Shown: in pieces, positions 27,908 to 35,564 of the stretch
Layout: each line of letters starts with the position of its first letter
Numbering within the stretch: position 1 is the first letter of the stretch
NCBI GenBank assembly: GCA_029781975.1
Contig: JAKOVQ010000010.1
Span: forward strand, 124,001 to 188,000
DNA: 64,000 nt
Direction: 5' to 3'
From: Acidobacteriota bacterium
GTDB taxonomy: Bacteria > Acidobacteriota > Thermoanaerobaculia > UBA5066
Position numbers and translations under genes: made by a program
Notes under the pieces: generated by a model
What the model was told of the DNA's origin: nothing
The model's database searches: none
The model's input: the letters and a program-made list of their open reading frames with translations, nothing else

Positions 27908-29398
27908 TCAAGGGTCCGTGCGGGCCGGCGCGCGAGCCGGCTCCGCCGGGTCGGCAGCGGCCGTCCGGACGTGCTCGGCGAGCGCCGCGAGGGCGGCGTG
28001 GAACGCCTCCCGGGGAGGGTTGACGAGGCCGGCGCCCACCTGTCCGACTCCGGGCTCCCGGTGGGCGATGCCGGTGTTGATGGCCGGGAGGAGGTTGGTC
28101 TCCTCGACGAGCCTGAGGTCGATGCCGGTCGGCGTCCCGGAGAAACCGAGGGCCGGGATGGCGAAGCCGGGATTGGTCCCGGCGGTGATCCGCCCCATCG
28201 CGCGCGTCGTCGCGAGGGCGTCGGCCGCCGTCCCTCCGACGAACTGGACGATCGCCGGGGCCGCGGCCATCGCGAAGCCGCCGATCCCCGCCGTCTCCGT
28301 GATGGCGCTGTCGCCGATGTCGGGGTTGGCGTCGGCCTCGGTGAATCCGGGGAAGTAGAGGCCACGGACCTGCTGCGCCGGGCCGGTGAACCACCGCCCC
28401 GGCATCGAGGCGAGCTGGATCCCGAAGTCGGCCCCGTTGCGGGCCATGACGGTGACGAGCGACGAGAGCGGCTCCCCCTCCGCCGCCTTCAGCATGCACT
28501 TGCCCATCGGCATCGAGAGGTTCAGGAAGAAGTGGTCGTTGCCGTTCACGAACTCCAGGACGCGGGCCGCCTTCTCGCGGTCCTCCGTCGCCCGGACGAT
28601 CGACGGCGCCAGCTCCCGGAAGAGGAGCGACGTGGCCGCGCGGTTGCGGTTGTGCCCCTCGTCGCCCATCTGGAGGGCCTGGGCCATCAGGTGCTTGAGG
28701 TCGACCGGCCCGTGCCGCTCGAGCGCGGCGGCCAGGACCGGCCCGAGCGTGTCGCGCATGAAGGCGAGCCGCGCGAGGACCTCGTCCGAGAAGGCACCGT
28801 AGCGGAGGACCTTCCCGAGCCCCTCGTTCAGCGTGCAGTAGGTCCGCGTCCCCGCCCGCTCGCCCGCGCGGTCCTCCAGGACGAAGACCGGCATCGACGG
28901 CGTGACGAGGCCGGCCATCGGCCCGACGGCGTCGTGGTGGTGGCACGGGTCGAAGCGGACGGCGCCCGCCGCCGCGAGCCGCGCCGCCTCCTCAGCGGTC
29001 GACGCGCGCCCCTCGTACAGGAGGCCGCCGACGACGGCGCCGCGGAGCGGCCCGCACATCCGCTCCCAGGTGACGGGGGGCCCGGCGTGGAGGAAGAGGT
29101 CGTCGGCCATCCCGGGGATCACGTCGCGTGCGACGGCGACCGCGACGAGGTGCGGTCGGCTCGCCAGCAGGCGCGCGAGGGCGCGGGCGTTCGCCGCGTC
29201 CACCGCCCGCGCGGAGGGGCCCGAGAGGAGCTCCGAGAGGTCCGAGAGCCTCCGCGGGTCCCCGCCGGCCGGAGGGAGGAAGTCGACGTGCGTGACGCGG
29301 GCGCCGGCCGCCGCGGCGGCCTGGGCGACGGCGGGGAGGCCCAGGTGGACCAGCCGGAGGGGGCCGTCCAGGAGCGAACGCACCGTCCCGGCCGTCAT
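27908..29398 (-). CDS. DUF1116 protein (AllG/YlbE family), putative carbamoyltransferase component
   Basis: The protein has 496 aa from the ATG at 29398 with a perfect AAGGAGGT site. It matches the DUF1116 family through conserved blocks such as CTLNEGLGKVLRYGA, GDEGHNRNRAATSL, VNGNDHFFLNLSMPMGK and GFTEADANPDIGDSAITET. E. coli YlbE (AllG) belongs here. With FdrA (AllF) and YlbF (AllH) it has been reported to make up the oxamate carbamoyltransferase of anaerobic allantoin use, which splits oxalurate with phosphate to oxamate and carbamoyl phosphate. The start overlaps the FdrA stop by four bases. All three components sit together here, so the same type of chemistry is likely, though perhaps on another ureido compound. 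Confidence 0.88.
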   Translation of the reverse strand: MTAGTVRSLLDGPLRLVHLGLPAVAQAAAAAGARVTHVDFLPPAGGDPRRLSDLSELLSGPSARAVDAANARALARLLASRPHLVAVAVARDVIPGMADDLFLHAGPPVTWERMCGPLRGAVVGGLLYEGRASTAEEAARLAAAGAVRFDPCHHHDAVGPMAGLVTPSMPVFVLEDRAGERAGTRTYCTLNEGLGKVLRYGAFSDEVLARLAFMRDTLGPVLAAALERHGPVDLKHLMAQALQMGDEGHNRNRAATSLLFRELAPSIVRATEDREKAARVLEFVNGNDHFFLNLSMPMGKCMLKAAEGEPLSSLVTVMARNGADFGIQLASMPGRWFTGPAQQVRGLYFPGFTEADANPDIGDSAITETAGIGGFAMAAAPAIVQFVGGTAADALATTRAMGRITAGTNPGFAIPALGFSGTPTGIDLRLVEETNLLPAINTGIAHREPGVGQVGAGLVNPPREAFHAALAALAEHVRTAAADPAEPARAPARTDP

Positions 29399-30933
29399 CT
29401 CACGACCTCCTTCCGGATGCCGAGGAGGAGCGCCGCGGCGGCGTCGGCTGCCCGCGCAGCCGTCGGCTCGACCAGGAACCCGGCATCCTGGAAGAGCCGC
29501 TCCTGCCGCCCGGTCCCTTGCGGGTCCCGCCGCGAGCCGCAGACCGAGACGACGACGGCCAGGGCCCGGCCGTCGCGTGCCGCGCGCGCGTCCTCGACCG
29601 CGCGGACCAGCTCCGGCGCCGGGTCCGGGTGAGCGCCGTCGCCCAGGACGAGGTCGAGGAGGAGGACGGTGACCGTCGGGTCGCTCCCCGCCGAGAGGAT
29701 CAGGTCGCAGCGGCCGGTCTGGTCGACCATCGGGTGGGGCCGACCGACGGTGTAGGCGTCGTCCCCCGTGTCGACGACGAGGTGGCCGGGCGGGAGGGGA
29801 GCGCCCGGCCCGAGCCTCTCGCCGGGCGAGGTGGTCTCGACGCCCCGCGCCGCCAGGACGCACCGCGCCTCGGCCGCGAGCGACCCCCCGCCGAAGAGGC
29901 CCACGAGACGCTGCTCGGTGTCTCGCGACGGGCGGCCGACCTTCATCCGGACGGTCGCCCGGTCGTCGGACCTCGCCATCCCTCCCCCTCGCACGGAGGC
30001 GGAGAGGAGCTCCGCCGCCTCGTCGAGGGAGCCGGCGTAGAGGACACCGTCGGCGGAGGGCCGTGCCGGCTCGCCCAGATAGCGGACGACCGCCGGCTTC
30101 CCGAGCCTGGCGAGGAGGCCGTGGAGCCGCTCGGCCACCGCCGCGGCCGGGTGCTTGGCGACGAGCGCGACGCAGCGCGTGGCCGGGTCGGCCGCGAGGA
30201 GCGCGAGGCCGGACTCCGACATCGCTCCGCCCACGACCTCCGAGAGGTCGCGGCTCCCGACGCCGATCGCGTGCGAGACGCCGACCCCCTCGCGGTCGAG
30301 GATGCAGCAGAGCTCCTGGATCCCGGTCCCCGAGGCCCCGACGATCCCGACCGGCCCGCGGTCGACCCTGTTCGCGAAGCCGAGGCCGGTGCCCGAGAGG
30401 ATCGCCGTCCCGCAGTCGGGGCCCATGACGAGGAGGCCGAGGTCCCGCGCCCTGCGCTTGAGCGCCACCTCGTCCTCCAGCGGAACGTTGTCGGAGAAGA
30501 GGAAGACGCTTCGCCCCGCGTCGAGCGCCCGGTGCGCCACGAACGCGGCGTAGGGCCCCGGCACCGCGACCGAGACGAGGTTCGTGGCCGGGTCCGCCGC
30601 GATCGCCTCGGCGACCGTGGCCGGGCGCCGTTCGCTCGTCGCCTCGACACCGGCCGGGCCGGTACCCGCGAGCGCCCGGTCCAGCGCCTCGCGCGCGCGG
30701 CCGAGCGCCGCGTCGTCCTCCGCCCGGAGCGCCACCACCATGTCCATCGGGGTCGCCCGGTCGAGGGCCGCCCCGGCGAAGCCGGCGTCGTAAAGGAGCC
30801 TGCGGTTGGCGCCGGTCCCCATCATCGCGACCGCCTCGACGACCCCGGGGAGCGCGGCGATCTCGCGGCCCACCTGCATGAGGCGGGCGGAGTCCTGGTA
30901 GCACCCTTCCCGGACGAGGACGACGGCGCTCAC
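29395..30933 (-). CDS. fdrA: FdrA family protein (AllF-type carbamoyltransferase subunit)
   Basis: The protein has 512 aa with a GTG start at 30933 behind GGAGG. It has the succinyl-CoA synthetase-like fold of FdrA, with MGPDCGTAILSGTGLGFANR and GIVGASGTGIQEL (nucleotide/phosphate-binding Gly-rich loops) and a C-terminal DLVLGDGAHPDP block. An N-terminal segment of the type MMGTGANRRLLYDAGF is typical of FdrA proteins. In E. coli FdrA is AllF, part of the complex forming carbamoyl phosphate from oxalurate. Its start overlaps the DUF2877 stop and its stop overlaps the DUF1116 start (4 bp each), so all three subunits should be made in balanced amounts. Cytosolic. Confidence 0.92.
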   Translation of the reverse strand: MSAVVLVREGCYQDSARLMQVGREIAALPGVVEAVAMMGTGANRRLLYDAGFAGAALDRATPMDMVVALRAEDDAALGRAREALDRALAGTGPAGVEATSERRPATVAEAIAADPATNLVSVAVPGPYAAFVAHRALDAGRSVFLFSDNVPLEDEVALKRRARDLGLLVMGPDCGTAILSGTGLGFANRVDRGPVGIVGASGTGIQELCCILDREGVGVSHAIGVGSRDLSEVVGGAMSESGLALLAADPATRCVALVAKHPAAAVAERLHGLLARLGKPAVVRYLGEPARPSADGVLYAGSLDEAAELLSASVRGGGMARSDDRATVRMKVGRPSRDTEQRLVGLFGGGSLAAEARCVLAARGVETTSPGERLGPGAPLPPGHLVVDTGDDAYTVGRPHPMVDQTGRCDLILSAGSDPTVTVLLLDLVLGDGAHPDPAPELVRAVEDARAARDGRALAVVVSVCGSRRDPQGTGRQERLFQDAGFLVEPTAARAADAAAALLLGIRKEVVR

Positions 30934-31640
30934 CAGGCCTCCGGGGCGTCGACGACGCCGCGGACGAGGGCGAAGGCCCCGGCGAGGAGGTCCGCGCCCG
31001 AGTGCGCCCCGGTCGTGACGAGCTGCCGGACCCGCTCGACGAGGAGATCGAAGTCGCCGTCCCCCCTCCCCAGCCCCTCGACGACCGCGGCGAGGACCGC
31101 GGGGAAGAGGCCGGCGGAGGCCCGGAGGAGGAGGTCGTGCGCCACGGAGGTGGTCTGGCCCGCGGGGAGCCCCGCGAGCGACTCGGCGTACGCGGAGGCC
31201 GCGCGCGGCGCGAGGAGCCCCCCGGAGGCGAGGCGCCTCGCGGCCGCCGCGAGGCCGACGAGGAGGTCGTCTCCCGTCGGCGTGAGGCCCGGTCCCAGGC
31301 CGGTGAGGGCCCGGACGTGCGGGCGATACGCCACGACGTCGGCCTTGCCGCTCCCGAGCGTCGTAACCAGCGCGGCCAGGTGGCCGTGGACCTCGAGGAC
31401 GACCGCGGCGCCGACCTCGTCGAGCCCGACGACGTCTCCGGCGAGGAGGGCGCGGGACCGCTCGGGGAGCGGGATCGCGGCGAGGTCGCGGTCGAGGCTC
31501 GCCCGCTCGAGCCTCCCCGGGGGCGCCACGAGCGGCCGGCACGGGAGCGGCGCGCGCTCCGGGGCGGGGCGCCTGGCCGGGACGGGGGGTGCGAGGACGC
31601 GCGGAATCGCGGCGTCGAGAAGGGCCGGGGGGAACGTCAC
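30930..31640 (-). CDS. DUF2877 protein (AllH/YlbF family)
   Basis: The protein has 236 aa with a GTG start at 31640 overlapping the stop of the molybdenum subunit gene (GTGA). The family hallmark GLGPGLTPTGDDLLVG is present at about residues 114-129, and a C-terminal TTGAHSGADLLAG helix fits the family. E. coli YlbF (AllH) is the third component needed with FdrA and YlbE for carbamoyl transfer from oxalurate. Its exact role in the complex is not known to me. Presence of DUF2877, FdrA and DUF1116 in this order is the standard signature of the system. Confidence 0.85.
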   Translation of the reverse strand: MTFPPALLDAAIPRVLAPPVPARRPAPERAPLPCRPLVAPPGRLERASLDRDLAAIPLPERSRALLAGDVVGLDEVGAAVVLEVHGHLAALVTTLGSGKADVVAYRPHVRALTGLGPGLTPTGDDLLVGLAAAARRLASGGLLAPRAASAYAESLAGLPAGQTTSVAHDLLLRASAGLFPAVLAAVVEGLGRGDGDFDLLVERVRQLVTTGAHSGADLLAGAFALVRGVVDAPEAW

Positions 31641-34030
31641 GCGATGGCTCCCGAGGCCGCGGGCGCCGCCGCGGGCACGCCCGCGGCGCCGGCCCGCTCC
31701 CTCTCGCCCCGCTCCTTCTCCCTCAGCGCCCGCCAGACCTTCTCCGCCGTGATCGGCAGGTCGTGGATCCTCACGCCGCACGCGTCGAAGAGGGCGTTCG
31801 CGATGGCGGCGGGGGTCGGGATCATCGTGTGCTCCCCGATGCCGCGCGCTCCCATCGGGCCGTCCCTCTGCGGCGTCTCGACGAACTCCGCGGTCAGGAC
31901 GGCGGGGACGTCCTCGAAGGAGGGGATCTTGTAGTCCATGAGCGAGGCGTTCACCGCCCGGCCCGTCGTCGTGTCGACGATCAGCTCCTCCATCGTCCCG
32001 GTCCCCAGCCCCTGGACGATCCCCCCGTAGGTCTGCCCCCGGATGAGGCCGGGGTTGATCACGTGCCCCACGTCGTAGCAGGCGGAGACCTTCTCCACGG
32101 TGACCTGGCCGGTCTCCCGGTCCACCGAGACCTCCACCGCCTGCGCCCCGAAGGTCCACTTCGCCACGGGCTTGGCGCTCTGGCTCGTCTCGGGGTCGAG
32201 GAAGAGGAGCCCCTCGGGGAGGTACGACGCGGAGGCGGAGACGGGGCCGCCGATGGCGTGGCCGTCGGGGAACTGGTAGCCCATGACGAGGCGCGCGAGC
32301 GGGATCGACCGGCCCGACGCCGCGTGGGCGACCGTCCCGCGAGCGAGCGCGAGCTCCCCGGGCGGGACGCCGAGCGCCTCCGCGGCGGTCGCGAGGAGCT
32401 GCCGCCGGATCTCCTCGGCGGCGCGAAGGATCGCGTTGCCGGTGGCCCACGTCTGGCGCGAGGCGACGGTCTGCCAGTCGTACGGGGAGAGGTCGGTGTC
32501 GGGGCATCCCCTCACGCGGACCGTCTCGACGGGGACGTCGAGCGCCTCCGCCGCGAACTGCGCCGCGACCGTCATCAGCCCCTGGCCGTAGTCGATCCCC
32601 GAGATCAGGACCTCGAGCGTCGCGTCCTCGGCGAACTTCATCACCACCGACGAGGCGGCGTCGTTCGGCATCGCGGGCGCCTTCACGGCGCAGGCGATCC
32701 CCTTCCCGCTGTACGGCCGCCTCTGGCGGGCGGGGTCCATCCCGACCTCGGCGGCCACCTTCCGGATGCAGAGGTCGACGCGGCCGGCGTCCTCGTCGAG
32801 GACCTGTCCCGTGACGGTCGCCTTCCCCGCTCCGAGCGCGTTGAGGAGCCGGAACTCGACCGGGTCGATCCCGAGCTCGCACGCGACGAAGTCCATCTGC
32901 TGCTCGAGCGCCCAGTGGATCTCCTGCATCCCGAAGCCGCGGTAGGCGCTCCCGACGGGGCGGTTCGTGTAGACGCCGATGCTGTCGCCCCACACGTTGG
33001 GGAACTCGTAGGCTCCCCCGCAGGTGTAGCCGGCGGCACGGACGATGTTGACCCCGTAGCCGCCGTACGCGCCGCAGTTCCAGAGGTAGTGCATCTTCTG
33101 GGCCTGCACCTTGCCGTGGCGGTCGACGCCGGTGACGAGCGTCGCCGTGAGCCCCTGCCTCACGACCGTCGCGAAGAACTCCTCGTGCCGGTCGACCATC
33201 ACCCGCACCCATCGCCCGGGGCAGCGCTTCGCCAGCGCGACCGCGATCGGCTCGAGGTTGATCCCGGCCTTCCCGCCGAAGCCGCCCCCCACGTAGGGGA
33301 CGTGGACGCGGACGTCGCCGTGAGAGAGGCCGAAGCAGGCGCAGAGGAGGTGACGGACGGTGAACGGGCTCTGGGCCGAGGTGTGGACCTCGACCTTGCC
33401 GGCGAGGTCGACCCGCGCCACGGAGACGTGCGGCTCGAGCGGGACGTGCTGGACCTGCGGGACGCGGAAGACGTTCTCGAAGACGCGGGAGGAGCGGCGG
33501 AGGGCCCCCTCGTAGTCGCCCTTCCGGATCTTCAGGTGGTTGCAGACGTTCGTCCCCGCCTTCGGCTGGATCCAGGGGACGACCTCGTACCGGCCGAGGT
33601 CGGGGTGGACCAGGGGGGCCCCGTCGGCGATCCCCTCCTCCACGTCGAAGATCGGACGGAGAGGCTCGTAGTCCACCTCGACGAGCGCGGCTCCGGCCGC
33701 GGCCTCCTCGGGCGTCTCGGCCGCGACCGCGGCCACGGGGTCCCCGACGAAGCGGACGCGGTCGGTGGCGAAGACGGTCTGGTCCTTCAGGTAGATGCCG
33801 GTGTGGAGCGGGAAGTCGCGCCCCGAAGCCACCGCCCTGACGCCGGCCGCGCGCGCGGCCCGCTCCGTCCTCACGCCGAGGACGCGGGCGTGCGGGTGAG
33901 GCGAGCGGACGACGGCGACGTGAAGGAGGCGCGGGAACTTCAGGTCGGCCGTGTAGCGGGCGGCGCCGGTCACCTTCTCGACTCCGTCGACCCGCTCGAC
34001 CTCCCGGCCGACGGCCCGGGGGGCGCTCAC
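31637..34030 (-). CDS. Xanthine dehydrogenase-family molybdenum-binding (large) subunit
   Basis: The protein has 797 aa with a GTG start at 34030 preceded by GAGGAGGT and overlapping the 2Fe-2S gene stop. Two domains are visible: an N-terminal aldehyde oxidase/XDH a/b hammerhead domain (about 1-120) and the molybdopterin-binding domain. The cofactor-contact motif GGGFGGK, an SAYRGFGMQE block and GARGIGEH are all present, the last with the predicted catalytic Glu733. Enzymes of this family hydroxylate heterocycles or aldehydes with water-derived oxygen at a Mo-MPT cofactor. Substrate-deciding side chains cannot be read reliably by eye. The linked UraA-type permease and carbamoyltransferase trio suggest a pyrimidine or related ureido-ring substrate rather than an aldehyde. 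Cytosolic, with no Tat signal. Confidence 0.93.
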   Translation of the reverse strand: MSAPRAVGREVERVDGVEKVTGAARYTADLKFPRLLHVAVVRSPHPHARVLGVRTERAARAAGVRAVASGRDFPLHTGIYLKDQTVFATDRVRFVGDPVAAVAAETPEEAAAGAALVEVDYEPLRPIFDVEEGIADGAPLVHPDLGRYEVVPWIQPKAGTNVCNHLKIRKGDYEGALRRSSRVFENVFRVPQVQHVPLEPHVSVARVDLAGKVEVHTSAQSPFTVRHLLCACFGLSHGDVRVHVPYVGGGFGGKAGINLEPIAVALAKRCPGRWVRVMVDRHEEFFATVVRQGLTATLVTGVDRHGKVQAQKMHYLWNCGAYGGYGVNIVRAAGYTCGGAYEFPNVWGDSIGVYTNRPVGSAYRGFGMQEIHWALEQQMDFVACELGIDPVEFRLLNALGAGKATVTGQVLDEDAGRVDLCIRKVAAEVGMDPARQRRPYSGKGIACAVKAPAMPNDAASSVVMKFAEDATLEVLISGIDYGQGLMTVAAQFAAEALDVPVETVRVRGCPDTDLSPYDWQTVASRQTWATGNAILRAAEEIRRQLLATAAEALGVPPGELALARGTVAHAASGRSIPLARLVMGYQFPDGHAIGGPVSASASYLPEGLLFLDPETSQSAKPVAKWTFGAQAVEVSVDRETGQVTVEKVSACYDVGHVINPGLIRGQTYGGIVQGLGTGTMEELIVDTTTGRAVNASLMDYKIPSFEDVPAVLTAEFVETPQRDGPMGARGIGEHTMIPTPAAIANALFDACGVRIHDLPITAEKVWRALREKERGERERAGAAGVPAAAPAASGAIA

Positions 34031-34575
34031 GCCGGCACCTCCTCGCGGACGGGGAGAGCCGTCGGACGGGTCTCCGCGCGTCGAGGGGGCTCGGGCGCCC
34101 CCTCCCCCGCGCGGAGGGCGGCCGCGGCGGCGCGGACGGCGTCGACGATCTGCCGGTAGCCGGTGCAGCGGCAGAGGTTGCCGGAGAGGGCGCGGCGGAC
34201 GGCGTCCTCCGACGGGTCGGGGTCGTCGCGCAGGAGCGCCACGGCGCTGACGATCATCCCGGGGGTGCAGAAGCCGCACTGGACGGCGGCGTGGGCGAGG
34301 AACGCCCTCTGGAGCGGGTGGAGGAGGCCGTCGCGGGAGAGCCCCTCGACGGTCGTCACGCGCGCCCCGTCCGCCTCGACGGCGAGGACGAGGCAGGCGT
34401 TCACCGGACGCCCGTCGAGGAGGACCATGCACGACCCGCACTCCCCCTCGTTGCACCCCTCCTTCGTCCCGGTCAGGTCGAGCCCGTCGCGCAGGAGCCG
34501 GAGGAGCGTCGTCCCGACCTCGACCTCGGCGGTCTCGGAGGCGCCGTTCACCTCGAGCGTGATCGTCTTCCTCAT
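34027..34575 (-). CDS. Xanthine dehydrogenase-family 2Fe-2S (small) subunit
   Basis: The protein has 182 aa from the ATG at 34575, overlapping the FAD-subunit stop by four bases. The plant-ferredoxin-like cluster ligands are Cys41, 46, 49 and 61 (GCNEGECGSCMVLLDG ... NACL). The second, helical cluster domain has Cys100, 103, 135 and 137 (QCGFCTPGMI ... NLCRCTGYR). All eight are present. It passes electrons from the Mo site to FAD. The tail after about residue 155 is a Pro/Arg-rich extension beyond the usual ~155-165 aa. Confidence 0.95.
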   Translation of the reverse strand: MRKTITLEVNGASETAEVEVGTTLLRLLRDGLDLTGTKEGCNEGECGSCMVLLDGRPVNACLVLAVEADGARVTTVEGLSRDGLLHPLQRAFLAHAAVQCGFCTPGMIVSAVALLRDDPDPSEDAVRRALSGNLCRCTGYRQIVDAVRAAAAALRAGEGAPEPPRRAETRPTALPVREEVPA

Positions 34576-35429
34576 GGCCGCGCCTTTCTCTCCAGCATCG
34601 CCACGCCCCGGCGGACGAGCACCCCGACCATCTCGCGCCGGTACTCCGCGCTCCCCCTTAAGTCGGTGATCGGCGCGCACGCGTCCATCGCCAGCTCGGC
34701 GGCCTCGGCCGCCGCCTTGGGCCCCCGGGCCTCGAGCAGCTCCTCGGCGGCGACGGCGCGGATCGGCGTCGGCGCCACGGCCGCGAGCGCGATCCGGTAG
34801 CGCGGCGGGAGCTCCCCGTCGGACCGGCCGACGAGGACGCCCACGGTCGCCAGGTCCATCCCCTTCCGGCGCGAGAGGCGGAGGTACGACCCGGCGAAGC
34901 CTCGGCTCGTCGCGGGGAGGACGACGTCGGTGACGAGCTCCCCGGGGCGGAGCGCGGTCCGGCCCGGCCCCGTGAAGAAGCGGCTCATCGGGAGGGTCCG
35001 GCGCCCCTCGCTCGAGACGGCGCCGACGACGGCGTCGAACGCGAGGAGGGCCACGGCGGTGTCGGCCGCGGGCGAGGCGTTGCAGATGTTCCCGGCCAGC
35101 GTCGCCCTCTGACGGAGCGGCCAGGCCCCCACGGTCGACACGCACTCCGCGAGGAGGGCGTAACGGGCGCGGACCAGGGGATGCGTCTCGACGTCGGCGA
35201 GCGGGACCGCGGCCCCGATGGAGAGACCGCCGTCTGCCGTCTCGCGGATCTCCCGCAGCTCGGCGATCCGCTTCAGGTCGACGAGGACGGATGGCGCCCT
35301 GCGCCCCGTCCGCATCTGCGGGAGGAGGTCGGTGCCGCCGAGGAGGAACGCGCCCCCGGGGGCCTCGGACATCAGCGCCAGGGCATGGTCGACGGTGGAG
35401 GGAGAACGGTAGTCGAGGTCGGACGGCAT
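34572..35429 (-). CDS. Xanthine dehydrogenase-family FAD-binding (medium) subunit
   Basis: The protein has 285 aa from the ATG at 35429, preceded by GGAGGGG. It shows the CO-dehydrogenase-flavoprotein/PCMH-type FAD motif FLLGGTDLLPQMR and the second FAD block RQRATLAGNICNASPAADTA. This is the full usual length for the medium subunit. It is the first gene of the operon and hands electrons from the iron-sulfur subunit to NAD+ or another acceptor. Upstream is a 135-bp divergent regulatory gap facing the permease gene. Confidence 0.93.
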   Translation of the reverse strand: MPSDLDYRSPSTVDHALALMSEAPGGAFLLGGTDLLPQMRTGRRAPSVLVDLKRIAELREIRETADGGLSIGAAVPLADVETHPLVRARYALLAECVSTVGAWPLRQRATLAGNICNASPAADTAVALLAFDAVVGAVSSEGRRTLPMSRFFTGPGRTALRPGELVTDVVLPATSRGFAGSYLRLSRRKGMDLATVGVLVGRSDGELPPRYRIALAAVAPTPIRAVAAEELLEARGPKAAAEAAELAMDACAPITDLRGSAEYRREMVGVLVRRGVAMLERKARP

Positions 35430-35507
35430 GACAGGCCCCTCCCGGCGGGAATCGGGGGATCGTAGCCCTCCGCTCGCACGGCGGAAAGCGAGGCTCTCCC
35501 TCGGTCC

Positions 35508-35525
35508 CTGTCCTACAATGGACAG
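35508..35525. promoter_or_regulatory. Palindromic putative operator overlapping a -10-like box
   Basis: In the 135-bp gap between the divergent catabolic operon and the permease gene there is a perfect 6-bp inverted repeat, CTGTCC and GGACAG, around the hexamer TACAAT (35514-35519). TACAAT is one base from the sigma-70 -10 consensus and lies 45 bp before the permease ATG. No good -35 hexamer is seen. A dimeric repressor bound here could block the permease promoter. The binding protein is unknown and no regulator gene is adjacent. Confidence 0.45.
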
Positions 35526-35564
35526 TTGCGTTCCACGCCGAGCCCGGACGCGAGGAGGAGGCCC

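Noticed and set aside
31637..35429. Calling the Mo/FeS/FAD genes a carbon monoxide dehydrogenase or aldehyde oxidase
   Set aside because: No CoxL-type active-site signature (with the Cys-Ser-Phe-Arg loop) is seen, and the gene context is ureide and pyrimidine chemistry. The neutral family name was kept.
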